Of a stretch of 64,000 nt of DNA, positions 7,532 through 17,188 are shown one piece after another. The notes below the pieces were generated by a model. That model made no database searches and was not told where the DNA came from. It was given only the letters and a program-made list of their open reading frames with translations. Positions within the stretch are counted from its first letter, which is position 1. Every line of letters begins with the position of its first letter. The translations under genes and the position numbers were made by a program. This DNA is from Fluviicola sp. (GTDB lineage: Bacteria > Bacteroidota > Bacteroidia > Flavobacteriales_D > Crocinitomicaceae): positions 1 to 64,000 of the forward strand of contig NVXU02000016.1 of NCBI GenBank assembly GCA_002734065.2, read 5' to 3'.

Positions 7532-9550
7532 ATGAAGTACCTCGTTTTCATTTTGAGTTTATTAATTTTCGCGTCTTGCTCAACGGCACAGCACTATTCT
7601 ACGAAGAGTAAAAAAGCAATCAAACTGTTTGAACAAGGAAAAGACGCTCCTCGAAATTCTATTGATAGAGAAAGAAACACGCCTAACTTCAGATTGGGAC
7701 TAAAATACCTTAGCCAAGCGATAGAAAAAGATCCTAATTTTTGGGAAGCACACATGGTTGCTGGAGAGTTTGCCGAAACTATTGGCGATTATGAATTGGC
7801 AATCGATCATTTTGAAAAAGCATTGGCAATCAATCCGCAACGGCAATCGACGGGTAGCACTTATTTCTACCTCGCCAACTTGCAACAAGCTGTAGGGCAA
7901 TATGACAAAGCGATACAAAACATTGACTTATTCCAACAGTTCCGAAATGCGAACCAAGAATTGATCAGACAATCGCATCAAATTAGAGCAAGTTCTGTCT
8001 TTGCAAAAGAAGCAATGACCAATCCATTGGAATTCAACCCTATCAATATTGGTCCTGGAATTAATACTGCTCAACCTGAATATTTCCCAACAATAACGGT
8101 TGATGGAAAAACCATTCTTTTCACCCGAAGAGTAAAAGATGGACGAGTGAGGGGTGAGTTCCAAGAACAAGAGGACTTTTTTGTATCGCAACTCAGTAAT
8201 AAAAATATTTGGCAAACGGCAATCGCAATGCCAAGCAATATCAATACAATCAACAATGAAGGTGCCCCAACCATCGCTGCGGATGGAAGGTCTTTGGTGT
8301 TTGTTGCCTGTCCTGATAGAACCGGAACCAACTATGGAGAAAACAGAAACGGTCGAGGTAGTTGTGATCTGTTTTACACCAAGAAATTAGGCTCTCGTTG
8401 GACAAATCCGATTAATTTGCCCGGAAAAGTGAACACTTACGATTGGGAAACACAACCTTCTCTTTCTTCTGATGGAAAAACAATGTATTTCATTCGTGGA
8501 GTAAAGAAACGAGGTCAGACTAATAATTCTGACATCTATGTAACAAGACTCCAAGAAGACGGTACTTGGGGAGTTGCAAAACGTTTGCCCGATTACATCA
8601 ATACACCCAATGAAGAAGAATCAGTACTCATTCACCCAGACGGTAAAACACTCTACTTTGCTTCTCGAGGCCATGTTGGAATGGGAGGTTCTGATTTATT
8701 CGTCACAAGAATGGATAACAATGGAAACTGGTCAAAACCCGAAAATTTAGGTTACCCCATCAATACTAAATTTGACGAAAACTCGCTCATGGTTGCTGCG
8801 GATGGTGAAATAGCCTTTTTTGCGTCCAATAGAGAAGGTGGTTTTGGAGATTTAGACATTTATTATTTCGTAATGCCAGAACATTTGCGACCTACGAAAA
8901 CTTTGTATTTTGAAGGTTTGGTGTATGACATTAACACAAGAAAACCAGTACCTGGTAAGTTTCAGCTCATTGATTTAGCCACTGGAAAAGAGGTTGTTTA
9001 TTCTGAAGCAGATAAAATTACGGGAGAATTTATGGTTTCATTGCCTGTTAACAAAGAATATGCACTGAATGTATCTTATCCAGGCTATGCTTTCTTCTCG
9101 CAGAATTTCAACATGACCAATCCTGAAGGCTTGGAAGCAATTCACATGGATGTTCCACTCGTTCCGTTAAAAGATGGAGGTCAGTCTATCATTCTTGCGA
9201 ACATATTCTTTGACTTGAATAAATCAATTTTGCGAAAAGAATCCTACGTAGAGTTAGACAAATTAGTCTCTTTCTTAAAGGAGAATGCAGAAATTAAAGT
9301 TGAAATTGGAGGGCATACAGATTCTCGCGGTGACAAGCAAAAGAACCTTACTTTATCCAACAACCGAGCAAAATCCGTTTACGATTACGCCATCGAAAAA
9401 GGCATAGACAAATCAAGGTTATCGTTTAAAGGTTATGGTTCTTCCGTGCCTGTTAATTCTGACGTTGCAATCACGAAGATGGCTTCTAAAGAAGAAAAAG
9501 AGGTTGCACATCAAGCAAATCGAAGAACGGAATATAGGATTGTGAAGTAG
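7532..9550 (+). CDS. PorE-like T9SS lipoprotein: TPR, beta-propeller, CPD-like and OmpA domains
   Basis: This 672-residue lipoprotein is probably a periplasmic structural part of type IX secretion. It has a lipobox (LLIFASC, Cys about 16), TPR motifs (about 60-150, with PNFWEAHMVAGEFAETIGDY), a WD40-like PD40 propeller (about 175-450, with repeats such as SSDGKTMYF), a carboxypeptidase-regulatory-like domain (about 465-545) and a C-terminal OmpA domain (about 555-672, with GGHTDSRGD and NRRTEYR). This domain order is that of PorE, which binds peptidoglycan through the OmpA domain. Paralogues with the same order exist in Bacteroidota, so PorE itself is not certain. It is two bases downstream of queE. 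Confidence 0.8.
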   Translation: MKYLVFILSLLIFASCSTAQHYSTKSKKAIKLFEQGKDAPRNSIDRERNTPNFRLGLKYLSQAIEKDPNFWEAHMVAGEFAETIGDYELAIDHFEKALAINPQRQSTGSTYFYLANLQQAVGQYDKAIQNIDLFQQFRNANQELIRQSHQIRASSVFAKEAMTNPLEFNPINIGPGINTAQPEYFPTITVDGKTILFTRRVKDGRVRGEFQEQEDFFVSQLSNKNIWQTAIAMPSNINTINNEGAPTIAADGRSLVFVACPDRTGTNYGENRNGRGSCDLFYTKKLGSRWTNPINLPGKVNTYDWETQPSLSSDGKTMYFIRGVKKRGQTNNSDIYVTRLQEDGTWGVAKRLPDYINTPNEEESVLIHPDGKTLYFASRGHVGMGGSDLFVTRMDNNGNWSKPENLGYPINTKFDENSLMVAADGEIAFFASNREGGFGDLDIYYFVMPEHLRPTKTLYFEGLVYDINTRKPVPGKFQLIDLATGKEVVYSEADKITGEFMVSLPVNKEYALNVSYPGYAFFSQNFNMTNPEGLEAIHMDVPLVPLKDGGQSIILANIFFDLNKSILRKESYVELDKLVSFLKENAEIKVEIGGHTDSRGDKQKNLTLSNNRAKSVYDYAIEKGIDKSRLSFKGYGSSVPVNSDVAITKMASKEEKEVAHQANRRTEYRIVK

Positions 9551-9739
9551 TTTTGAGTGTGGAGTGTGCCTCGACTGACGCTCGGCAACCAGTGAGGAGT
9601 GATGAGTGTGGAGTGCGGAGTGTGGAGATTGAAAATCATTACTTTTCAGTGAAATCGTTCTCTGTGAAATGAGCTAATTACTAATTATTAATTGCCAATT
9701 ACTAATTATTAATTGCTAATTATCACTACTTTCGATGCA
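9551..9739. repeat. low-complexity intergenic repeats
   Basis: The stretch holds near-tandem GAGTGTGGAGTG-type units (about 9553-9630) and TAATTACTAATTATTAATTG-type units (about 9672-9722). Both are simple slippage-type repeats of a kind common in Bacteroidota spacers. The segment 9568-9590 resembles a CTCGACTGACGCTCGGCAAC motif related to one seen in the bTHX gene. A -7-like TACTTTCG precedes the next gene. Confidence 0.6.
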
Positions 9740-10693
9740 ATGTATTTTATCAAACTCATTCGACCGTTAAATTTGCTCATTGTTGCGCTAACAATGTACG
9801 GTTTGGGTTGGTTTTTTGAATCTATATATGGAAAATCTGAAACGCATGGTTTGTTCTCTCTCCCCTATTCTCTTCTCGTTTTTTCGACATTGATTATTGC
9901 GGCAGCCGGGAACATCATCAACGATTATTTTGACATTAAAGCCGATAGAATTAACAAACCCAAACGTTTAATCATCGGAAAACACATCAAACGTAGAGTT
10001 GCCATTGTTTCTCACTGGGGATTGAATTTCGTTGCGTTTTGCATTGCAGCTTATCTCAGTTATGTTATGGATTCTTTTTGGTATGTTTTCATCCATCTAT
10101 TAACCATCAATGTTCTCTGGTTTTATTCCATGCGTGGCAAACGATTATTCTTTACAGGCAACCTCTTAATCGCAGCACTCACGGCATTGGTTCCAATTCT
10201 TGTTGGTTTTTACTTCCACCAGATCTATTTTTCTACAGAAATAACGTTCAATTCTGATTATTATCCATTTTTAGGAGAATTAAAGGAGAATTACATCTTC
10301 TACATCTCACTCGGGTTGGCTTGCTTTGCTTTTGTTCTCAATTTAGCAAGAGAAATTGTCAAAGACATGGAAGACGTTGAAGGCGATAAAAAATTACCAG
10401 CAAAAACGCTTCCTATTGTGCTCGGCTATAGAAAAACGAAAATCATTGCAGCCATCATTTTATCAGCAACGGTTGTTGGTACTTTCATCATCTGGTTAGC
10501 AACCAATAGTCTTGATTTTGTAGCAATTGCACCGATATTATTTGCGGCATTAATGATTGTGCTTTGTTTCATCCTTCTTCCAAAAGCAACTACAATAAAA
10601 GAATACCGAAGAATCAATCGTTTGATTAAATTAGCCATGGTTGCCGGAATGTTCACCCCCATTTATTGGAATTTATTGGTGATTTATGGATAA
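9740..10693 (+). CDS. UbiA-family prenyltransferase (geranylgeranylglycerol-phosphate geranylgeranyltransferase-like)
   Basis: This integral membrane protein of 317 residues should transfer a polyprenyl chain to an aromatic or glycerol-phosphate acceptor. It has about eight or nine transmembrane helices and two Asp-rich motifs that bind Mg-diphosphate: NDYFDIKADRINKP (about 74-87) and a second one, EIVKDMEDVEGDKK, near residue 215. Bacteroidota members beside maf are usually named after the archaeal-type lipid enzyme, but the acceptor cannot be read here. The ATG at 9740 is chosen over an upstream TTG because a TACTTTCG -7-like box precedes it. It overlaps maf by eight bases. Confidence 0.85.
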   Translation: MYFIKLIRPLNLLIVALTMYGLGWFFESIYGKSETHGLFSLPYSLLVFSTLIIAAAGNIINDYFDIKADRINKPKRLIIGKHIKRRVAIVSHWGLNFVAFCIAAYLSYVMDSFWYVFIHLLTINVLWFYSMRGKRLFFTGNLLIAALTALVPILVGFYFHQIYFSTEITFNSDYYPFLGELKENYIFYISLGLACFAFVLNLAREIVKDMEDVEGDKKLPAKTLPIVLGYRKTKIIAAIILSATVVGTFIIWLATNSLDFVAIAPILFAALMIVLCFILLPKATTIKEYRRINRLIKLAMVAGMFTPIYWNLLVIYG

Positions 10694-11282
10694 GATGTGC
10701 ATCGTTCTTGGATCAAAGTCCCCTCGGCGGCAAGAGTTGATTAAATTACTCGGGCTTCCTTTTAAAATCAGAACAAAAGAAGTCGAAGAGAACTACCCAG
10801 AATCACTAGATTCAAAAGATGTTGCTCCTTATTTAGCGCAGTTAAAAACAGTCCCGCTCTTAGCAGATTTATCGGAGAATGAAGTCCTTTTAACCTCTGA
10901 CACAGTGGTTGTTCTTGAAAACGAAGTACTCGGAAAACCTCAAAATTCTGAAGAGGCTTTTAGCATGTTGCGAAGTCTGTCAGGCAGAATGCACAAAGTA
11001 ATTACAGGAGTCGATTTATCGAGCAAAGACAAGAATTTCACGTTTGCAACGACGACAAAGGTCTTTTTTTCAAAATTAACAGATGAAGAAATAAACTATT
11101 ACATTACTGAATATCAGCCATTTGACAAAGCAGGTTCTTACGGCATTCAAGAATGGATAGGAATGATTGGCGTCGAAAAAATTGAAGGATGCTTCTACAA
11201 CGTGATGGGCTTGCCTGTGCATGATGTGTATAAAGCATTAATCAAAGAATTTGATTTTCCGCACTGCAAAACCAATGCTTGA
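10686..11282 (+). CDS. maf: Maf-family nucleoside triphosphate pyrophosphatase
   Basis: Maf hydrolyses non-canonical or modified nucleoside triphosphates to monophosphates, a house-cleaning role in the cytoplasm. The 198-residue protein has the N-terminal LGSKSPRRQELIKLLG motif (about 8-23), the catalytic Asp in LTSDTVV (about 70-76), GKPQNSEEAFSMLRSLSG (about 85-102) and GSYGIQE near 148. These mark the YhdE/dTTPase-UTPase branch more than YceF. It overlaps the prenyltransferase gene by eight bases, so the two form one transcript. Confidence 0.93.
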   Translation: MDKMCIVLGSKSPRRQELIKLLGLPFKIRTKEVEENYPESLDSKDVAPYLAQLKTVPLLADLSENEVLLTSDTVVVLENEVLGKPQNSEEAFSMLRSLSGRMHKVITGVDLSSKDKNFTFATTTKVFFSKLTDEEINYYITEYQPFDKAGSYGIQEWIGMIGVEKIEGCFYNVMGLPVHDVYKALIKEFDFPHCKTNA

Positions 11283-11324
11283 CAGAGCAATAAATAGCTA
11301 AACAATTCGATTCTCATAGAAGCA

Positions 11325-12785
11325 ATGCAAAAAAAATTCTTCACCAACTTAGTCCTCGTGCTTGTGCTCAACGCACTGGTGAAGCCGTTTTATATCATTG
11401 GCATTGACGCGGAAGTCTTGAAGCAAGTAGAAGCCAGCAATCCAGGTTCGTACGGAGAATACTTTTCTTTATTAGGTTTCACCTTCATTCTCAACATCTT
11501 TCTCGACTTAGGAATCACCAATTACAACACCCGAAACATTGCGCAGAATAGTCAATTGCTGAAGAAGCATTTCTCGGGAATTATCACCCTTAGAGCATTA
11601 CTTTCTATTGGGTACATGCTCTTAATATTTATCACTGGGTTCTTTCTAGGCTACTCAGGGCAACAGTTTGAGCTCTTAGCAATTTTGGGGGTTAATCAAA
11701 TATTGGTTGCATTTATTCTTTATTTCCGATCCAACCTTGCGGGCTTATTGCTTTTTAAGCAAGACAGTTTCATTTCCATTCTTGACCGCTTTTTGCTCAT
11801 CATAATTTGTTCCGTTCTACTTTGGGGAAATGTCACGGAGCAAGCTTTTAAAATAGAATGGTTCATTTATGCGCAAACCTTTGCATACGGAGTAACGGCA
11901 ATCATTTCTTGCTTTCTCGTGCTGCGAAAAACAGGAAAGTTGAAAATCAGCTTTAATTACCGTTTTTCATGGGTTATCATTCGAAAAAGTATTCCCTTTG
12001 CCATTCTAATTCTGCTCACAATGACCAGCTACAAGACGGACGGCATTATGCTCGAAAGAATGCTGCCCGATGGCAAAGAAGAAGCTGCCATTTATGCACG
12101 TGGCTATCGTTTTTTTGAAGCTTTTAACATGGTTGGCTATTTATTTGCAGGTTTACTCCTCCCGATTTTCGCTCGCTTGCTTAAAAAGAAAGAAGACGTT
12201 TCCGAGATTCTACATTTTTCTTTTAAATTAATTTTAACCTTTGCGATTAGCGTTGGAGTGCTCTCGTTTTTCTTTCAAGAAGAAATAATCGCTTGGCGTT
12301 TTGACTCTTTAGGAGAAGAACTGATTCAAGCCTCTAAATCCTTCGGAATGTTGATGATTTCCTTTGTTTTTATGTGCATTACCTACATTTTCGGAACTTT
12401 ACTTACTGCCCACGGAAGTCTAAAAGCATTGAACATCGTCGCATTGATCGCTGTTGGATTAAACATCATTCTCAACTACCTTATCATTCCAGAATACGGT
12501 GCTTACGGAGCCTCCATGACTAGTTTAGTCACACAATCACTCACAGCTATTTTCCAAATTTTCTTGGTGTTTAAAATACTTCGTCTAAAATTTGAGAGCA
12601 AGAAAATTTTCTCCATTTTAACCTTTTCACTCACCGTTATCGTTCTTGGTTATTACGCACAACAATTGAATTATCACTGGGCATTAAAATACTTTTCGGC
12701 TTTGCTAATCGCTGGAGTTATTGCGCTGACAAGTGGCATGGTGAGTATCAAAGGGATTTTAGGAATATTGAAGGAGAAAGAGTGA
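11325..12785 (+). CDS. polysaccharide flippase family membrane protein
   Basis: The 486-residue protein has about 12-14 transmembrane helices and belongs to the MOP exporter superfamily (Wzx/RfbX-like oligosaccharide flippases). It keeps the family layout of two six-helix bundles, with NYNTRNIAQN after helix 2 and a TSYKTDGIMLERM segment opening the second half (about residue 230). Such proteins flip lipid-linked sugars across the inner membrane. No glycosyltransferase genes are adjacent, so the substrate is unknown. It follows maf by 42 bases and is likely in the same operon. Confidence 0.8.
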   Translation: MQKKFFTNLVLVLVLNALVKPFYIIGIDAEVLKQVEASNPGSYGEYFSLLGFTFILNIFLDLGITNYNTRNIAQNSQLLKKHFSGIITLRALLSIGYMLLIFITGFFLGYSGQQFELLAILGVNQILVAFILYFRSNLAGLLLFKQDSFISILDRFLLIIICSVLLWGNVTEQAFKIEWFIYAQTFAYGVTAIISCFLVLRKTGKLKISFNYRFSWVIIRKSIPFAILILLTMTSYKTDGIMLERMLPDGKEEAAIYARGYRFFEAFNMVGYLFAGLLLPIFARLLKKKEDVSEILHFSFKLILTFAISVGVLSFFFQEEIIAWRFDSLGEELIQASKSFGMLMISFVFMCITYIFGTLLTAHGSLKALNIVALIAVGLNIILNYLIIPEYGAYGASMTSLVTQSLTAIFQIFLVFKILRLKFESKKIFSILTFSLTVIVLGYYAQQLNYHWALKYFSALLIAGVIALTSGMVSIKGILGILKEKE

Positions 12786-12869
12786 AATGATAATCACAGG
12801 GGTCTTGCTAAGCCTATGTGCGACTCGCTTACAGGCGTTTGCAAATATAAATTTAACTTGCAACGTTTA

Positions 12870-13382
12870 TTACCTTCGCCTTCTCATCTTTGTTTTTTGA
12901 GTCAACTTAGGACTGAAATTTGTAATTTCCTTATTAATTAAAGGTGCAATTTCGCCTATGTACCTTTCTGCTCTTATTCGTGTATCAAGTTTCTTAATTA
13001 AAACTCTTTTTCTATGTGAACTGGTTAAAAGATAAACACCAAAAGAATCATCTATTAATGTATTAGATCGGTTTGTTTGACTATACATTACCGTGCCTTC
13101 CCTAACTTTTAAAATTGCAACAAAAGGAAATTTTTCTAAGCTAAACCATTGACCTCTTCTTATTCCGATAATGCTAACATATTCTCTATAGGTTGAATCC
13201 TTCGAGTTAATTTCAAATCCGTATGACCCTGACCAAATTATAGAACTAATGGAAATCAAAGCAAGACCTATTAGCGGTATTTCGATAGCTGAGACGATTC
13301 CTGCAAGGGCAAAAAGACCTGCTATTAATAATATTGGAACAGGGAAAGAAAAACCAATTCGATTACGGATAAAAGGTTTCAT
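12870..13382 (-). CDS. hypothetical membrane protein with two N-terminal helices
   Basis: This 170-residue protein has two adjacent hydrophobic helices (about 10-50), a beta-rich domain (about 60-135) and a basic tail ending KMRRRR. The layout resembles short PH-like membrane proteins of Bacteroidota, but I cannot name a family. The ATG at 13382 (MKPFIRNRIG) is used in preference to a TTG six bases upstream. It lies downstream of argS in the same direction, with a 42-base gap, and may be read through from it. Confidence 0.65.
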   Translation of the reverse strand: MKPFIRNRIGFSFPVPILLIAGLFALAGIVSAIEIPLIGLALISISSIIWSGSYGFEINSKDSTYREYVSIIGIRRGQWFSLEKFPFVAILKVREGTVMYSQTNRSNTLIDDSFGVYLLTSSHRKRVLIKKLDTRIRAERYIGEIAPLINKEITNFSPKLTQKTKMRRRR

Positions 13383-13424
13383 AATCAAGTAGTTAAAAAT
13401 TAAGATTATTTTGCATGCACCAAT

Positions 13425-15341
13425 TTACATTTTTTCTGGAACATCAACCCCCAATAAATTCATTGCAGAACTAATTACCTTCGCTACATTGCGACTTAGC
13501 ATCAAGCGCATTGCTCTCAAATCTTGATTTTCTTCGTTCAGAATGTAAATAGATTGATAGAAATGATTGTACAACTTCACCAATTCATAGGTGTAGTTTG
13601 CTAATAACGCCGGTGAAAGGTTCTTTCCTGCTTCGTTAAGAACTGTTGGATATTGCGTTAAATGCTTTAAGATTTCTGTTTCCTCTAGTTTTAAATCAAC
13701 TTGATTGAAAGAAGCAACTTCTCCTGCTTTGGCAAGCAATGACTTAATTCTTGCATGCGTGTATTGAATAAAAGGCCCTGTGTTGCCATTCAGTTCTATC
13801 GACTCATTTGGATTAAAAACAATCCTCTTTTTAGGATCAACTTTCAATAAGTAATATTTCAAACCGCCCATTCCAATTAGGTTGTAGAGCTTGTTTTTCT
13901 CATCCTCACTCATTCCGTCAATGTGACCTCGTTCTTGGGTCATTTCTTTGGCAGATTCAACGATTTCTGTCATCAAATCATCGGCATCTACAACTGTTCC
14001 TTCACGGGACTTCATTCTTCCCATTCCTTTTGGTAATTCAACCATTCCATAAGAAAGATGCGAGCAATTATCTGCCCAATCATATCCTAATTTCTGAAGA
14101 ATTAAAAATAGAACTTTGAAATGATAATCTTGCTCATTACCAACAGTGTAGATGATTCCACTTAAATCATTGAAGTCATTATATCTATCCACAGCTGTTC
14201 CTAAATCTTGCGTCATGTAAACGGCTGTTCCATCAGAACGAAGAACCAGTTTTTCATCCAAGCCGTCTTCTGTTAAATCGATCCAAACTGAACCATCTTC
14301 TTTCTTAAAAAAGATGCCTTTTTGCAAACCATCAAGAACCAAGTCGCGACCAATTAAAAACGTTTCTGACTCGTAATATAGCTTGTCAAAATCAACGCCC
14401 ATTGCTTTGTAGGTCACATCAAATCCAGCATAGCACCAATTATTCATTGTTGTCCATAACAAATATGTCTCCGGATCTCTTGCCTCCCATTTTATTAGCA
14501 TTTCTTTGGCATCACGCATTAAACCTGTTTGATTCTTTGCCAGAGCTTTAATTTTGTCGTTAATGCCTTTAATTGCTCCTTCAGAATCACTCGAATCAGC
14601 TTTCTCTGCCTTGAGGGCTATCAGCTTCTGAACCTCAGTAATTGCTTCGTCAGAAAAGCCGTCAAAGTTGTTATTCTCCCAATCGGAGATGATTTCTGCT
14701 GTTTCCACGTTGTTCTGCTTGTCAAACTCAACGTAGTATTTACCAACGAGTTTGTCGCCTTTTATTCCCGTGTTCTCTGGTGTTTCACGTTCTCCATTTG
14801 CATCCGTAGGAGAAAAACGCTCCCATGCCAACATACTTTTGCAAATATGAATACCTCTGTCGTTGACAATTTGCGTTTTAACCACTTTATGGCCGTTTGC
14901 TTTCAGAATTTCAGCGACAGAATAACCCAAAAAGTTATTTCGAAGATGTCCTAAATGCAGTGGCTTGTTGGTGTTTGGTGAAGAATACTCTACCATCACA
15001 GTAGGCTTTGAATCCCTTTTTACATAACCGAAGCAGGAGTTTGCATCCATTTCTCCAAGCTGCTGTAACCAGTACGTATCTGTAATTACAAAGTTCAAAA
15101 AACCACTGACAACACTGTAAGACGCAATGAAATTTAATTGCTCAGTTAAAACTAAGCCGATTTTCTCTCCAGCCTCTATTGGCGAACATTTTAGCATCTT
15201 CACAAAAGGGAAAATCACTAAGGTTAAGTCGCCCTCAACATCTTTTCTCGTTTTTTGAAATTGAATTATTTTTTCATCTATCTGATTTCCAAATAACTCT
15301 ATCGAATTTTCGAGTAGGATTGCTTTTATTTGATTCTCCAT
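13425..15341 (-). CDS. argS: arginine--tRNA ligase
   Basis: ArgRS charges tRNA-Arg with arginine at the cost of ATP. The 638-residue protein has an N-terminal Add-1 domain (about 1-100), the class I HIGH motif as LHLGHLRNN (about 129-137) after SSPNTNKP, the KMSK-equivalent in GRMKSREGTV, and a C-terminal DALR anticodon-binding domain (about 515-638, with NTGPFIQYTHAR at its start). It is longer than many ArgRS because of an insertion around residues 180-280, typical of Bacteroidota. Its ATG shares bases with the stop of the upstream arginase-family gene (TAATG). Confidence 0.96.
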   Translation of the reverse strand: MENQIKAILLENSIELFGNQIDEKIIQFQKTRKDVEGDLTLVIFPFVKMLKCSPIEAGEKIGLVLTEQLNFIASYSVVSGFLNFVITDTYWLQQLGEMDANSCFGYVKRDSKPTVMVEYSSPNTNKPLHLGHLRNNFLGYSVAEILKANGHKVVKTQIVNDRGIHICKSMLAWERFSPTDANGERETPENTGIKGDKLVGKYYVEFDKQNNVETAEIISDWENNNFDGFSDEAITEVQKLIALKAEKADSSDSEGAIKGINDKIKALAKNQTGLMRDAKEMLIKWEARDPETYLLWTTMNNWCYAGFDVTYKAMGVDFDKLYYESETFLIGRDLVLDGLQKGIFFKKEDGSVWIDLTEDGLDEKLVLRSDGTAVYMTQDLGTAVDRYNDFNDLSGIIYTVGNEQDYHFKVLFLILQKLGYDWADNCSHLSYGMVELPKGMGRMKSREGTVVDADDLMTEIVESAKEMTQERGHIDGMSEDEKNKLYNLIGMGGLKYYLLKVDPKKRIVFNPNESIELNGNTGPFIQYTHARIKSLLAKAGEVASFNQVDLKLEETEILKHLTQYPTVLNEAGKNLSPALLANYTYELVKLYNHFYQSIYILNEENQDLRAMRLMLSRNVAKVISSAMNLLGVDVPEKM

Positions 15342-16297
15342 TAATTCTTTTCTAATTGGTTGATTGTTTTTTCTAAAAGGTCAAATGCAACCTCTGCCAT
15401 CTTGTTTACTTTCTCGTCTAAGCAAGGATTCACCTCAACAAATTCGATGCAAACCGTTTTTTTATTCTTCGCTAATTCTGTGAGAAAAAATTCTGCCTCC
15501 TCAGGATGCAATCCATTTTCAACAGGAGTTCCCGTTCCGTGAGAAGTATGTTTAGGGTCCATAGAATCAACATCAAAAGAGACATAAATGATGTCACATT
15601 CATTCAATTGACTTAGAATTTCATTCATAATCGCTTTCTTCCCTTTACTTCTGACCTGATCGACTGTATGATTTGTAATCTGTAGACGTTCAATCAGTGC
15701 ATCTTCTTGCTCTTCGGTGTCTCTAACAGCAATAAAAACCAAATCTTCTGATTTTAGCCGAGGACCATTTGCATGCATTGTTTTCAACTCATTCCACAAT
15801 TCTGTTTCTTCTTTAGAAAGCTTGTTTTTTTGTTCTTGCTTGTTATCATCAGCAATTGCTGTTGCCAATGGCATTCCGTGCATGTTACCAGAAGGCGTTG
15901 TGTAAGGTGTATGCAAATCTCCATGAGCATCAATCCATACGACACCTAATCTTTTGTTAGGATACGCCGCTTTGATTCCAGTAATTGTGCCTCCAGCAGA
16001 TCCATGATCACCAGAAATAACAAAAGGGAAGTTTTTTTCATCCAAAACGGTCTTCACTTCTTTGGAAACCGCTTCAAAAACTTGAACCAATCCCTCAATT
16101 CGTTTTGCAAAGGGATATTTCACCTCCATATCAAGCAAATGGTTGGAGTCAGGAATGGTTACCGTTGAATATTCACCAAACAGGAGGTTGCCATTTTTTC
16201 TTGCAGCAGTCATTATAGCTTCAGGCCCAAGAGAAGCACCTCTTGTTCCTGCCGTAATTTCAGACTTATTGATTAAAAATTTAATTTGTTTTTTCAT
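15341..16297 (-). CDS. arginase/agmatinase-family ureohydrolase
   Basis: The 318-residue enzyme should hydrolyse arginine or a related guanidino compound with two Mn2+ ions. Metal ligands are visible in SGDHGSAGG, DAHGDLHTP and SFDVDSMDP, and the C-terminal half keeps EFVEVNPCLD. The form is closer to true arginase than agmatinase, but the substrate is not proved. The ATG at 16297 is used because a -7 box at 16314-16321 rules out the upstream start. Its stop overlaps the argS start, a pairing that links arginine breakdown and charging. Confidence 0.85.
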   Translation of the reverse strand: MKKQIKFLINKSEITAGTRGASLGPEAIMTAARKNGNLLFGEYSTVTIPDSNHLLDMEVKYPFAKRIEGLVQVFEAVSKEVKTVLDEKNFPFVISGDHGSAGGTITGIKAAYPNKRLGVVWIDAHGDLHTPYTTPSGNMHGMPLATAIADDNKQEQKNKLSKEETELWNELKTMHANGPRLKSEDLVFIAVRDTEEQEDALIERLQITNHTVDQVRSKGKKAIMNEILSQLNECDIIYVSFDVDSMDPKHTSHGTGTPVENGLHPEEAEFFLTELAKNKKTVCIEFVEVNPCLDEKVNKMAEVAFDLLEKTINQLEKN

Positions 16298-16313
16298 ACG
16301 AATTATTGGTAGG

Positions 16314-16321
16314 CAAAGATA
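16314..16321 (-). promoter_or_regulatory. -7 box TATCTTTG for the arginase-argS operon
   Basis: TATCTTTG on the minus strand matches TAnnTTTG and ends 16 bases before the ATG at 16297. It sets the start of the arginase-family gene and probably drives argS too. Confidence 0.65.
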
Positions 16322-16463
16322 ACTGTAATTATCAATTAACAATTTGTAATTAACAATTTATGATGAGGCCTTAGCAATCCAATTTCTTAACCTAGATTAA
16401 CTTTTTATTGCTCCTATTCTCCGTTACTTTGCCATGAATAATAAATTTAAACATAAAATTAAG

Positions 16464-17126
16464 ATGAAAAAAGTAATCGTATCCTTATTTTTAATTGGAG
16501 CAATGTTGAGTTCATGTTCTGACAGAACACAGGTTGAAGCAACAGATGCAGAGAATGTAGAATTAGTAGAAACAGCAGAAACAATTGAATACACAATCGT
16601 GAAGGATGGCAGTAAATTGGACTGGAGAGCAACACATTTGGGCGGTATTTCAGAAAGATATGGTATTATCAGTTTGAATAATGCTTCATTTTTAGTGAAT
16701 AATGGAGAATTGACAAATGCAAAAGTAGAAGTTGACATGAACTCTTTTACTGTTGATAATTTTGGAGAAGGTGGAGAAGAAGATGCAAAGGATTTAAAGG
16801 ACCACCTTTTGAGTGCTGATTTTTTTGACGTTGAAAACAACCCAACGACCACTTTTGAGTTGACAGGGACTGAAAAAATCGTAGATGGTTTATACAATTC
16901 TCGTTTAACTGGTAATTTAACTATCATGGAAATCACAAAAAGCATTACTTTCAATGCAAATGTGACTGTTTCTGAGGATGCAGTGTCCATGAAATCAGAG
17001 AAATTCATTCTTGACAGAACTGATTGGGAGCTGAAATACCATGTTGAAGGTTCTGAAGGAGTGCCTGTTGATTACATCATTTCTGATGATTTAGAATTCA
17101 CAATTGATGTGACGATTGAGAAGTAG
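16464..17126 (+). CDS. YceI-family lipoprotein
   Basis: The 220-residue product is a lipoprotein (MKKVIVSLFLIGAMLSSC, Cys at about 18) with a YceI domain from about residue 45 to the end. YceI folds as a lipocalin-like barrel that binds isoprenoid or other lipid chains. Family landmarks are KLDWRATHLGG, DLKDHLLSADFFDVENNPTT and the LTGNLTIMEITKSI segment. The frame is open from an ATG at 16434, but that codon lies within three bases of a TTACTTTG -7-like box, so 16464, just before the signal peptide, is preferred. A strong terminator follows. Confidence 0.85.
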   Translation: MKKVIVSLFLIGAMLSSCSDRTQVEATDAENVELVETAETIEYTIVKDGSKLDWRATHLGGISERYGIISLNNASFLVNNGELTNAKVEVDMNSFTVDNFGEGGEEDAKDLKDHLLSADFFDVENNPTTTFELTGTEKIVDGLYNSRLTGNLTIMEITKSITFNANVTVSEDAVSMKSEKFILDRTDWELKYHVEGSEGVPVDYIISDDLEFTIDVTIEK

Positions 17127-17142
17127 AACAACTATTTTTTAA

Positions 17143-17184
17143 TATATTTAGACGAGTAAAGAACAATCTTTACTCGTTTTTTTA
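17143..17184 (+). terminator. terminator with adjoining -7-like box, directly before the YHS gene
   Basis: ACGAGTAAAG and CTTTACTCGT (17152-17161 and 17168-17177) form a perfect 10-bp stem with loop AACAAT, followed by a T-run. The next ATG is at 17189, four bases after the run. A TATATTTA box (17143-17150) adjoins the upstream arm, the same order as before the TonB receptor. Confidence 0.7.
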
Positions 17185-17188
17185 TGCT